Below, piece by piece: positions 9,627 through 18,090 of a stretch of 64,000 bases of DNA. Source of the DNA: UBA6059 sp040219045 (GTDB lineage Bacteria > Bacteroidota > Bacteroidia > Cytophagales > Cyclobacteriaceae); contig OZ245881.1 in NCBI GenBank assembly GCA_965229505.1, positions 4,898,001-4,962,000 of the forward strand. Reading direction: 5' to 3'. How positions within the stretch are numbered: the stretch's first letter is position 1; the number at the start of each line of letters is the position of its first letter. The notes below the pieces were generated by a model. It searched no databases, was not told the origin of the DNA, and saw only the letters and a program-made list of their open reading frames with translations. The position numbers and the translations under genes were made by a program.

Positions 9627-9642
9627 ATGTGATTGGATAAGC

Positions 9643-10518
9643 TTAAGACTTGTTCAATCCCAGCATTTCAGGCATCTGAAAGTTGGCGAATACGCCTTTC
9701 ATGATTCCTTCGAGATGTTCGTTATAGGCTGTAATGGGTTCTCCCATGCCAATATGATCGACTACCGTTCTAAAAGGTCGTTTACCTTTATCCATGTTGA
9801 CCAGGGCCGCAATAGCTTCGACCACCTTTTCTGGCTTCTGATCAGGGCTATTAGCCAATGTTTCACCAAAGGCCTCTCCCATTTGCTGTGGAGCATTCAT
9901 AAACTCTCCATAGCTCTCATTTCGGCTTTGGTCACTTGCTTGAATCAGGTTACCGAAGAAGTTGGTCTCGAACCCGCCGGGCTCAACAATGGCATTCTCA
10001 ACACCAAATCCGGCCAGTTCAATACGGTAGTTTTCAGCTAAAGCTTCTAATGCCCATTTAGAGGCATTGTATGGCCCATAAAAAGGAAGCACCATTCTCC
10101 CAAGAAGACTTGAAATGTAAATGATCAATCCCGATTGCTGAGCTCGTAAATGTGGTAAGGCAGCTCTGTTCATTCGCTGAACTCCATATACATTAACATC
10201 CATCACTTTCTTAAAATCTTCGATTGTGAAATGCTCCTGCATACCAATGACACCAACCCCGGCATTGTTAATGACAATATCCAAGCCACCCATTGCATCA
10301 ATAGCTTTGCTTACACCTGTATTCACACTGTCATCATTTGTGACATCAATCTCTACGATACTAGCGCCTGCATCAGATAGCTCAGCGGCCGCTTCTTTGT
10401 TTTTACCAGCCACACCGCGCATTGCCGCTGCGACCGTGTGTCCGTCATTGATAAGTGCAAGCACGGTCAATTTGCCAAAGCCGCTGCTCGCTCCGGTTAT
10501 TAAGATTTTACTAGACAT
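9643..10518 (-). CDS. Short-chain dehydrogenase/reductase (SDR)
   Basis: A classical SDR of 291 residues. I start it at the ATG of MSSKILITGASSGFG (10518) because the reading frame's extra 40 upstream codons do not resemble the family. Landmarks: the nucleotide-binding motif GASSGFG, NNAGVGV, IYISSLLGR (catalytic Ser) and YNASKWALEALA (catalytic Tyr and Lys). The enzyme is cytoplasmic and should use NAD(P)(H) to oxidise or reduce an alcohol/carbonyl pair, substrate unknown. It stands alone, opposite to its neighbours on both sides, and ends at a hairpin terminator. Confidence 0.9.
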   Translation of the reverse strand: MSSKILITGASSGFGKLTVLALINDGHTVAAAMRGVAGKNKEAAAELSDAGASIVEIDVTNDDSVNTGVSKAIDAMGGLDIVINNAGVGVIGMQEHFTIEDFKKVMDVNVYGVQRMNRAALPHLRAQQSGLIIYISSLLGRMVLPFYGPYNASKWALEALAENYRIELAGFGVENAIVEPGGFETNFFGNLIQASDQSRNESYGEFMNAPQQMGEAFGETLANSPDQKPEKVVEAIAALVNMDKGKRPFRTVVDHIGMGEPITAYNEHLEGIMKGVFANFQMPEMLGLNKS

Positions 10519-10773
10519 ATTCTTGTATGTTTTTTGTTGAAGACGATCGAACAACCAGAATATTTTGAAAGAAGTTCTTTTAGCTTCTCGAATCGTACTA
10601 TGATTCCTTATTTCCTGATAATAATTAACTCCACACACCTATTGAGGGCCCTTGTACTTACGTACTTTTATTATTTAACTTGATTGATTTTGAACAGCCT
10701 CGATCGAATATCTCCTGGAGTATCACTTGACAGGCCCTCCCAGATTTGAATGGATAACTTAGATTGCATCCAT

Positions 10774-11217
10774 ATGATCAGAAAATACAAGCCCTCTGAC
10801 CTCAGCGTAACCATGCAGGTATGGGTGGCAGCCACCGAAATTGCTCACGACTTTTTACCAAAAAACTTTGCTAAGAAAGTAGAGGCAGACATGCGGAATA
10901 TCTATATGCCACATCCTGACGCCTTGACGTGGGTTTATGAGGTCGATAATGAAGTAGTCGGCTTTATTTCTATGATCGGCAATGAGATTGGAGGCTTATT
11001 TGTCCATCCCAAAAATCACAGTCAGGGTATCGGAAGTACGCTAGTGAACCACGTGAGGTCACAACATGATCAGCTGGAAGTAGAGGTATTTGAGAAGAAC
11101 CTTATCGGCCGGGCCTTCTATGACAAATATGGCTTTCACCTGATGAAGCATTTTCTTCATGAAGAAAGTGGAGAAATGGTGATGCGCCTGACGATTGCTG
11201 ATTCCGCTTCAAATTGA
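10774..11217 (+). CDS. GNAT family N-acetyltransferase
   Basis: About 147 residues from ATG 10774 (MIRKYKPSDL); a start at 10750 adds eight residues. It has the GNAT plan: an N-terminal strand with MIRKYKPSDLSVTMQVW, then VVGFISMIGNEIGGLFVHPK and the acetyl-CoA pyrophosphate loop SQGIGSTLV (motif A, Q-x-x-G-I/G form), followed by NLIGRAFYDKYGF (motif B). It transfers an acetyl group from acetyl-CoA to an unknown small molecule or protein amine. No operon partner; the next gene is more than 350 bp away. Confidence 0.85.
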   Translation: MIRKYKPSDLSVTMQVWVAATEIAHDFLPKNFAKKVEADMRNIYMPHPDALTWVYEVDNEVVGFISMIGNEIGGLFVHPKNHSQGIGSTLVNHVRSQHDQLEVEVFEKNLIGRAFYDKYGFHLMKHFLHEESGEMVMRLTIADSASN

Positions 11218-11256
11218 TTTTTAAAATCATTTTTCAATGTTGTGGTCTGATTTAGT

Positions 11257-11347
11257 ACCCTCATAGTTACACATCGAAAACTCTGAGAAATCAATCGGTA
11301 TTGCAATACGATATCAGAGTCCCCTACAGGTGACACTGATAGGTGGA
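11257..11347. repeat. REP-like intergenic repeat, copy 1
   Basis: A 91-bp element that recurs at 22558-22661. It contains two inverted repeats: CTCATAGTT/AACTCTGAG near the left end and TATCAGAGTC/GACACTGATA (11312-11341) around a CCCTACAGGT loop. The second hairpin differs between copies but stays pairable. No coding potential. It lies just beyond the 3' end of an OmpA-like relic. Confidence 0.65.
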
Positions 11348-11370
11348 AATAATTCCTGGCTGCCTACCCT

Positions 11371-11525
11371 CTGATCACTTCCACTCCAATGCACCTATTG
11401 AGCGCTCTTCACCCCTCAGTGCTATTGTCATTGGGTATGATTGACTTTGGGCTACCGCAATGGTAAGTCTCGCATAGTACACCTTGACCGACCCTGCTGA
11501 GGTATCGGGATCTTAGACTTCATTA
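11371..11525 (-). pseudogene. Relic of an OmpA-domain C-terminus
   Basis: Read on the minus strand this stretch matches the last ~50 codons of the PorP-OmpA gene at 18091: CAATGACAATAGCACTGA is identical in both, followed by a further exact match AGAGCGCTCAAT. In translation the relic gives NDNSTEG, a stop, RALNR and VEVIR, against NDNSTEELRALNRRVEVVV in the intact protein. The frame is broken, so it is a dead fragment. Together with the REP-like repeat it fills the 341-bp gap before the restriction gene; I see no promoter of known type there. Confidence 0.6.
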
Positions 11526-11594
11526 CGGGTTGGCTTAGCAGCTAAAAAATCACCCTGATTGGCTATCTTAAAGCCGTTATTACTAATCTGTCAA

Positions 11595-14500
11595 ATGCTC
11601 CAGCGAAAAGTAGCCAACGTCCTTAACCCCACCTTGAAGAAAGTTCCCGTGGACAAGGCGCAAATGGATAAGTTCCTTGCCTGCTTAGATATCTACCTCA
11701 AGACGCTGGAAAACCCTGAGTCAGAGGAGCATTTTAAAGCTCCCCTCCGTGACCTTCTCAATGATGTCTATTACAAGGATCGCTATGCCATGAATACCAA
11801 GGGGCGGGCTGATCTTGTGATCTTCAATGGTAAAATAGATACCACTACCGCCGGTGTGCTTTTCGAAACCAAAGCTCCTGGAAGTGCCGATATGGTGACG
11901 GAGAAAACGCTGGATAAGAAGAGCATGCATGAGCTGATGCTCTACTACATGCGCGAGCGAGTGGATCATAACAACAACGAGCTCAAACACCTCATCATCA
12001 GCGATTTTCACCACTGGTTTGTGTTTGACGCGGCTGATTTCTATAGCCTGATCTATCAAAACACCGCTTTTCGCAAGCAATACAACGACTGGAACAAAGG
12101 CCAGACAGATAGCGAAAAGACCAACAGCTTTTATAAAGACATTGCGAGCCCATTCATCAAGCAGATTCAAAGCGAGCTGGCCTACGCCTACTTTGATATC
12201 AGGCAATTCGCCAAAGCAAGCGAAGACAAGCAGGTCAATTTATATAAACTGCTCTCACCGGAACATCTGCTCAAGCAGTCTTTTGCTAATGACAGCAATA
12301 CGCTCAACCGTGCATTTTACAACGAGCTCTTGCATATCATCGGGCTCGAAGAGGAAGGCAAAGGCAAGAAGATAATTAACCGAAAGGCAGAGGGCCAGCG
12401 AAATCCCGGATCGATGCTCGAAAATGCCATCCATGCCATCGAACGGGATGTGACGCTGACCAAAGTAGATAACCTCTATTCATACGGCATCACCAACGAA
12501 GAACAGCGATATAGCATTGCGCTGGAGCTATGCATCACCTGGATCAATAGAATCCTGTTTCTCAAACTCCTCGAAGCACAGCTTTTCAGCTATCACGATA
12601 AAGACGAGTCTTTCAAATTCCTGAACAGCGGACGCATTCCCGACTGGGATCAGCTCAATAAGCTTTTCTTTGATGTGCTGGCGGTAAAGCCGGAGAAACG
12701 TCACTCGAGTGTCGCGGATTACGACAAGGTGCCCTATCTCAACAGCTCCCTGTTTGAACGAACAGAGCTGGAGGATCAGACCATCCTGATCTCTCAGCTG
12801 GACAACACCACCCTTCCTTATCGACCGGGAACCGTACTAGACAAGAACAAGGAGGATCCTGACACACTCGCCTACCTTTTCCGTTTTTTGGATGCGTATG
12901 ACTTCTCCTCCGAGGGAAAAAAGAAAGTCATCAAGGAGAAGAAAAGCCTGATCAATGCGTCCGTCCTTGGGCTAATCTTTGAAAAAATCAATGGCTATAA
13001 GGACGGCTCGTTCTTTACGCCTGGCTTCATCACGATGTACATGTGCCGCGAGACAATACGCCGTGTTGTGGTACAGAAGTTCAATGAAGCGAATGGCTGG
13101 AGCTGTGAGACCTTTACTGATCTGAAAAACAAAGACTTCTCGCTCAAAGAAGCCAATGACCTGATCAACTCTATTCGGATCATCGACCCTGCTGTAGGTT
13201 CGGGGCACTTTCTCGTGTCGGCGCTCAATGAACTCATCGTGATCAAGCACGACCTGGGCGTGCTCATCGATGCTGCTGGCGTGCGCCTTAAATACAACAT
13301 CAGCGTGCAAAATGATGAACTCCACGTGGAGTACGACGATGGGGAACTCTTCGAATACAAAGTAGGGAATAAGGAAAGCCAACGCGTGCAGGAGACCCTC
13401 TTCCATGAAAAGCAGACCCTGATCGAAAACTGCCTCTTCGGTGTGGACATCAACCCCAACTCTGTGAAGATCTGCCGACTCAGGTTGTGGATAGAGTTGC
13501 TGAAGCATGCATATTATGGCACTAGCTCCCCTCCTTCTCAAGGAGGGGTGGTCGCAGACCGGGGTGGTTCAGACCAAATCATGAACCGTCCTGAATTGAA
13601 ATCCTTTAGAAAGCATCTGCGGTCAAACCTTACACCTGCGGAAGCTGCACTTTGGAAAATGCTTCAAAAAAGCCAGCTGCAAGGCAGGAAGTTTAGACGC
13701 CAGCATTCTGTAGGGCCTTATATTCTGGACTTTTACTGTCCATCCGAGAAGCTCGCCGTTGAGCTGGATGGCGATGGACATATGCACCTCAGCCAGATGG
13801 AATACGACATGGAGCGGGATGCTTTTATCCATCAGTTTGGCATCAAAGTCATCAGAATCGAGAATCATTGGGTTTTTGATCAACCGGAGGCCGTCTTGGA
13901 GGAAATAAGCAATGAATTTGGATGGAGTGATAAGGCAACCACCCCGCCTTCGGCACCCCAGCTTGATAAGTCGTCCAAAACCACCCCGCCTTCGGCACCC
14001 CTCCTTGATAAGGAGGGGAATGTGAGGCAACTCGAAACGCTCCCCAACATCGACATCAACATCAAAACAGGCAACTCCCTGATTAGTCGCTTTGCGCTGG
14101 ATGAGGACCTCAGTGAAGTCTTCAAAAAGCAGCAGTTCTCCATAGCCACCTACCGCAATGCGGTGACTGCCTACAAAGACACCAACGACAAAGAAGCTAA
14201 GGCGGAGCTACAGGCCTTTATCCGTAAGATCAAGGAGCAGTTTCGCAGCTCTGTGCTCAACCGAGACCCACTAGTAAAGAAAATCTCCGAGACCCGGGGC
14301 AAGATCATGCTGCTGGAAGGCAATCTTGACCTCTTCGGTGCGCAAATGAGTGAAAAGGCTAAAGCAGCAGAGCTCAAGAAGCTTAAAAAGAAACTACAGC
14401 AACAAGAAAAAGAAAGAGAAGACCAGCTCAACGATACCATTTACCAAAATGCTTTTGAGTGGCGCTTTGAGTTTCCTGAGGTGCTCGACGATCAGGGGAA

Positions 14501-15767
14501 CTTTGTGGGATTCGATGTGTGTATTGGGAATCCGCCCTATATAAGACAGGAGGAACTAGGTGAGATAAAGAAATATCTTAAGGAAAACTTCGAAGTATTT
14601 GCTGGTACTGCCGATTTACTCGTTTACTTCTTCGAGCTAGGGATACAGGTTCTAAAACAAGAAGGTGCCTTCTGCATGATTACTTCTAACAAATTCACCA
14701 AAGCAAATTATGGCAAGAACCTAAGAAAATATCTCAGAGAAAGGGAAATGAACGAAATCATTGATTTCGGAGAACTTCCGGTGTTTGACGCTGCGGCAAC
14801 CTTTCCTGCTATATATAGAATTACAAAATCAGAGCATAAGCAGAGTACATTGTTCACTCAAGTTAATTCACTCGAATTTGATGAACTCCAGTCCGTCGTT
14901 CAAACATCATCAATTGAATTATCAAACGACTCGTTTGGAGCTGATTTTTGGAGTCTAAGTAATCCCGAGAATAATGCGATCCTTTCTAAGATGAAATCAA
15001 AAGGTGAACCCCTGGGAGAATTCGTTGACAATAAGTTTTATAGAGGAATTCTTACTGGTTTTAACGAAGCATTCATCATTGACGAACCAAGGAAGAACGA
15101 GCTAATCGCCAAAGACCCAAAATCGGCCGAAATCATATTCCCCTTTGCAGTAGGAGATGATGTAAGGTTCTATCACATCAGAGATAAAAAGAGGTTTATC
15201 ATTCTATCCAAAATTGGAATTGAGATACAGAAATATCCGGCCATTTTTAAGCATCTGAGTAAATATCAGAAAAAATTAGAAGCGCGATGGGACAAGGGCA
15301 ATCACTGGTGGGAATTGAGGGCATGCGCCTATTATGAAGCGTTTGAAAAACCAAAAATAGTATATCCGGACATTGCTAAAGAGAGTCGCTTCTCATATTC
15401 AGAAGACACCCATTATTTTGTTAATACTTGTTATTTCATCCCATCAAATGACTTGACTTTATTGGGAATTCTAAATGCAAAAACCACTTGGTTTTACTAC
15501 TCTCAGATTTCAAGCGTTTTGGGTAATGCCAAGCAAGGAGGAAGGCTTAGATGGTTTACGCAGGATGTTTCAAAAATTCCTATCGCCACCCCATCCGACA
15601 CCCAGCGCAAGGCAATAGAACCCCTCGTTACGACCATCCTGGCGGCCAAGAAGACAGGTTCTCAGGCAGATACGAGTAAGGAAGAAGCGCAGATAGATCG
15701 GCTGGTGTATGAGCTATATGGCTTGACGGAGGAAGAGATTGAAATAATTGAAAATTCAGTAAAATGA
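11595..15767 (+). CDS. Type IIG restriction-modification enzyme with inserted DUF559 domain
   Basis: A single-chain restriction/methylation enzyme of the Eco57I/type IIG kind, about 1,390 residues from ATG 11595 (TTG at 11559 is possible). Order: a PD-(D/E)xK nuclease with RADLVIFNGK and VLFETKAP (D73, E91, K93); a helical linker; an N6-adenine methyltransferase with motif I DPAVGSGHF (D531) and motif IV GNPPYIRQ (about 978); a C-terminal target-recognition region. Motifs I and IV are unusually far apart because a complete DUF559 nuclease domain (about residues 663-775) sits between them, in frame, flanked by hairpin repeats. It should methylate adenine at its own site and cut unmodified DNA. 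Its stop overlaps the next gene by 4 bp. The recognition half (about 14540-15590) is visibly AT-richer than the rest. Confidence 0.92.
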   Translation: MLQRKVANVLNPTLKKVPVDKAQMDKFLACLDIYLKTLENPESEEHFKAPLRDLLNDVYYKDRYAMNTKGRADLVIFNGKIDTTTAGVLFETKAPGSADMVTEKTLDKKSMHELMLYYMRERVDHNNNELKHLIISDFHHWFVFDAADFYSLIYQNTAFRKQYNDWNKGQTDSEKTNSFYKDIASPFIKQIQSELAYAYFDIRQFAKASEDKQVNLYKLLSPEHLLKQSFANDSNTLNRAFYNELLHIIGLEEEGKGKKIINRKAEGQRNPGSMLENAIHAIERDVTLTKVDNLYSYGITNEEQRYSIALELCITWINRILFLKLLEAQLFSYHDKDESFKFLNSGRIPDWDQLNKLFFDVLAVKPEKRHSSVADYDKVPYLNSSLFERTELEDQTILISQLDNTTLPYRPGTVLDKNKEDPDTLAYLFRFLDAYDFSSEGKKKVIKEKKSLINASVLGLIFEKINGYKDGSFFTPGFITMYMCRETIRRVVVQKFNEANGWSCETFTDLKNKDFSLKEANDLINSIRIIDPAVGSGHFLVSALNELIVIKHDLGVLIDAAGVRLKYNISVQNDELHVEYDDGELFEYKVGNKESQRVQETLFHEKQTLIENCLFGVDINPNSVKICRLRLWIELLKHAYYGTSSPPSQGGVVADRGGSDQIMNRPELKSFRKHLRSNLTPAEAALWKMLQKSQLQGRKFRRQHSVGPYILDFYCPSEKLAVELDGDGHMHLSQMEYDMERDAFIHQFGIKVIRIENHWVFDQPEAVLEEISNEFGWSDKATTPPSAPQLDKSSKTTPPSAPLLDKEGNVRQLETLPNIDINIKTGNSLISRFALDEDLSEVFKKQQFSIATYRNAVTAYKDTNDKEAKAELQAFIRKIKEQFRSSVLNRDPLVKKISETRGKIMLLEGNLDLFGAQMSEKAKAAELKKLKKKLQQQEKEREDQLNDTIYQNAFEWRFEFPEVLDDQGNFVGFDVCIGNPPYIRQEELGEIKKYLKENFEVFAGTADLLVYFFELGIQVLKQEGAFCMITSNKFTKANYGKNLRKYLREREMNEIIDFGELPVFDAAATFPAIYRITKSEHKQSTLFTQVNSLEFDELQSVVQTSSIELSNDSFGADFWSLSNPENNAILSKMKSKGEPLGEFVDNKFYRGILTGFNEAFIIDEPRKNELIAKDPKSAEIIFPFAVGDDVRFYHIRDKKRFIILSKIGIEIQKYPAIFKHLSKYQKKLEARWDKGNHWWELRACAYYEAFEKPKIVYPDIAKESRFSYSEDTHYFVNTCYFIPSNDLTLLGILNAKTTWFYYSQISSVLGNAKQGGRLRWFTQDVSKIPIATPSDTQRKAIEPLVTTILAAKKTGSQADTSKEEAQIDRLVYELYGLTEEEIEIIENSVK
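13526..14020 (+). mobile_element. Hairpin-bounded DUF559 cassette inserted in frame in the restriction gene
   Basis: A segment of about 495 bp inside the restriction gene. Both ends carry the same 9-bp stem with a 3-nt loop: CCCCTCCTT-CTC-AAGGAGGGG (13528-13548) and CCCCTCCTT-GAT-AAGGAGGGG (13998-14018). Inside lie shorter inverted repeats, GGGGTGGTT (13561-13569) and AACCACCCC (13937-13945), and the right end is partly duplicated (ACCACCCCGCCTTCGGCACC occurs twice). Between them is a DUF559 (Vsr-like endonuclease) reading frame with its own ATG at 13581, MNRPELKSFRKHLRSNLTP, and catalytic-type residues in ILDFYCPSEKLAVELDG. The frame runs through without a stop, so the host protein carries it as an internal domain. 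The boundaries are inferred from the hairpins. Confidence 0.72.
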
Positions 15768-16858
15768 GAGCGCTACAAGACTATCCATATATTGATGCCA
15801 GAGTTGAAGGCTCATTCGCCAGATTCACCATTAAGAATCGTTTACCTAAAATCATTCAGAGTATCATCCAATCTCATGATTGGGATACTGACATTATTTC
15901 GAATCTTGTTCAATTTTCCTCATCTATTATGGAGCAGCGGATTGAGCGAATAGAATCTCTTTCTTGGGGTTCTGCTTATTGGGAGCCATTCTGGAAACGC
16001 TACGACTCCATGTCGATACTGGAAGCTCCTTTCTTTTTCACGGAAATTTATTTTTACGAAAAGATTCTGGATATCATTCGGTTCGATACCCTGAGGATAG
16101 ACCCTTTCGCTGTTAAGAAGAACCTAGAGGTTGCAGAACATTTGAATGCTTTCAAAGATATCTGGTCTAACTTGGAGACGCTGACTTTAGAAGAGTCTGT
16201 ACACTTCAGCCTTACTGGAAATAGTGCTGATCTCAGTCAAATAAACAAGTCAGATGGGTCAGTCAGCATTCTGCACGACGATAGTGATCTGCTCATCTCA
16301 TCACTCAACGAGGTGGACAATGTCCATCTGTTGCTGGACAACTGTGGTTTGGAGCTGTTCTCGGATTTAGTACTTACGATGATGATACTCGAAACCTATC
16401 CCGAGCTTTCAGTAAAAATGTATCCAAAGGCTAGACCTATTTTTGTGTCGGATACAACTCCAACGGATATTGATTTTCTAGTAAGTCAAGTTGGGGGAGC
16501 GTTTCAAAATAGATTTAACTCCTTAAAGGAATCAGGTAGAATTGACATCACTGTGGATACCGTTTGGAATTGTCCGATTCATTTTACTGATCTTACTGAT
16601 AATCCTTGTCTCCGATTTGAAAAAAATAATTTGCTCATTAGTAAAGGAGATGCCAACTATCGAAGGTTTTATGAGGATCGCAAAATTCCATTGGACTTTA
16701 ATGGAGCTGCTACTTTGACTAATAATCAATTTGTCATCAGAACGCTGAAATCCGAGATCCTGGCCCAGTTCGATCCTCATCGTGCCAAAGAAATTAGTAA
16801 TAAAGAGCCTCAATGGCTTTCAAATGGAAAATTTGGAATCATCCAAAAACTCAAATAA
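15764..16858 (+). CDS. ARMT1-like (DUF89) damage-control phosphatase homologue
   Basis: A 364-residue protein of the DUF89/ARMT1 family of metal-dependent phosphatases. Conserved family blocks, in order: LLLDNCGLELFSDLVL (D192-N193 pair, E197, D201), PIFVSDTTPTD (D230), LLISKGDANYRRFYEDR (K294-G-D296) and FVIRTLKSE (the RTxK signature, 326-329) of the animal/fungal ARMT1 subgroup. All metal-binding positions I know appear present. Known relatives hydrolyse reactive sugar phosphates; a carboxyl-methyltransferase role was also claimed for human ARMT1. The start codon overlaps the restriction-enzyme stop (ATGA), so translation is probably coupled. That makes a role tied to the restriction system plausible but unproven. 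Base composition is AT-rich like the gene after it. Confidence 0.82.
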   Translation: MRALQDYPYIDARVEGSFARFTIKNRLPKIIQSIIQSHDWDTDIISNLVQFSSSIMEQRIERIESLSWGSAYWEPFWKRYDSMSILEAPFFFTEIYFYEKILDIIRFDTLRIDPFAVKKNLEVAEHLNAFKDIWSNLETLTLEESVHFSLTGNSADLSQINKSDGSVSILHDDSDLLISSLNEVDNVHLLLDNCGLELFSDLVLTMMILETYPELSVKMYPKARPIFVSDTTPTDIDFLVSQVGGAFQNRFNSLKESGRIDITVDTVWNCPIHFTDLTDNPCLRFEKNNLLISKGDANYRRFYEDRKIPLDFNGAATLTNNQFVIRTLKSEILAQFDPHRAKEISNKEPQWLSNGKFGIIQKLK

Positions 16859-16859
16859 T

Positions 16860-17909
16860 ATGGATTTACTATTTCAACCTAAGAAGAAAATGTCTAAAGA
16901 AGAATGGATCAATTTCATTTTTTCCCTAATGTATCTACTGGTGGTAATTGGCATTCTAGTCCTGATAGGGTTGGGCATATGGGGGTCAATATTTGGTGAA
17001 CCAACTAGCAATGCATCAGAGTCAACTTTTGAGGTTATTCTTGCCGGTATCACCATCACATTGGCTTCCTCTATCATCCTGCCAAAGGTACTCCTGAGAA
17101 ATGAAGTAGAAGCCTCACTTCAGACAATGAAAAGAGAACTCATTGAAGAATTTAGAAGAGAGGAGTTACCAAAGTTTCTAACTGATACACTCGTGTTGGA
17201 CGGTCACATCTCACGGATGATTGGTACTTTGCTTCTTTCCTCGAAAGACGAAGAACATAAGTCCGAGTATATGTACAATATCATCTGGTCACTCAGTTGG
17301 TCAATAAGAGCTTATAAAAAATACATAAAGGCTTCACAAGGCCAAACCGTAACAGGCGAGGATGTCACACTGGAAAACTATCATGACTTGGTTCTGATTA
17401 TAGATGAAAATTCAAAAATGTGCTATCACTTATTGCTTGAGGAGGTTGAAAAGCACTCGAGCGTCGTGGGCTTTAGGGATTTATTGCTCGCTTTAGAGAA
17501 CATAGAAACTATCGAAAGAAATAAGGCATTGTTCTACAGAATTATCAAAGAAGCAGTGGACATAGAATATGAGGTGAAGTTTGAATGGATCAAAAAAGGA
17601 CGAAGACCCAAATTATCTCACGACTCTGAGAAGCAGATCAAAGCTTGGGTGACTACCGTTTCGCCAGTGATAGCTCTGCTTATCGGAACCATATACAGCT
17701 ATTTGCAAAAAGATAGTTTATCGACTGTTGATGTAAAAGCTGAATTAACTTCTCAGGTAGTTAGAAGATCTAATTTTGGAAGCAATGGGGAATTCAAAAA
17801 AGTATTTGAGCACTCACTGGAGAGTATTTCAGCCATAGTTAATGGGCAAAAATGGTATGTCAAAGATTTAAAAGATAGAGACAGGATTCTCGTTCACCCA
17901 ACTAATTAA
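16860..17909 (+). CDS. Three-helix membrane protein linked to restriction gene, unknown family
   Basis: About 349 residues from ATG 16860, one base after the stop of the ARMT1-like gene; in-frame ATGs at 16782 and 16824 would overlap that gene. I do not recognise the family. It has two N-terminal membrane helices (about residues 18-42 and 56-78), a charged coiled-coil-like stretch (LQTMKRELIEEFRREELPKF), a long soluble helical region and a third membrane helix near the C-terminus (VTTVSPVIALLIGTIYSYLQ), then about 60 residues. A plan with a large domain between membrane helices is common in membrane effectors of phage-defence systems, which is only an analogy here. Its tight spacing behind the restriction and ARMT1-like genes argues for one operon. 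Confidence 0.7.
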   Translation: MDLLFQPKKKMSKEEWINFIFSLMYLLVVIGILVLIGLGIWGSIFGEPTSNASESTFEVILAGITITLASSIILPKVLLRNEVEASLQTMKRELIEEFRREELPKFLTDTLVLDGHISRMIGTLLLSSKDEEHKSEYMYNIIWSLSWSIRAYKKYIKASQGQTVTGEDVTLENYHDLVLIIDENSKMCYHLLLEEVEKHSSVVGFRDLLLALENIETIERNKALFYRIIKEAVDIEYEVKFEWIKKGRRPKLSHDSEKQIKAWVTTVSPVIALLIGTIYSYLQKDSLSTVDVKAELTSQVVRRSNFGSNGEFKKVFEHSLESISAIVNGQKWYVKDLKDRDRILVHPTN

Positions 17910-18090
17910 TCATGAGCTTTAGAGTTGATCATCGAAAGCCTTAGCTCTACATATTTAAAATCATATTTAGGTTAATTCAACGTTACTCTGAGAAGTTGGT
18001 ATCCTAGGAGATTCTGGATAAATAGTCTTTTAAAATTTCAGAGCTATTTTATCGGAATGACGACTTCACATTAATTCGAACGGCGACATG

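Noticed and set aside
12972..13541. Long open frame of 189 codons on the minus strand inside the restriction gene
   Set aside because: It lies opposite the methyltransferase motif I region, whose plus-strand frame is clearly coding; it is a shadow frame.
13526..14020. Reading the DUF559 insert as an intein
   Set aside because: No Hint splicing motifs or Cys/Ser/Asn junction residues are seen; the ends are hairpin repeats.
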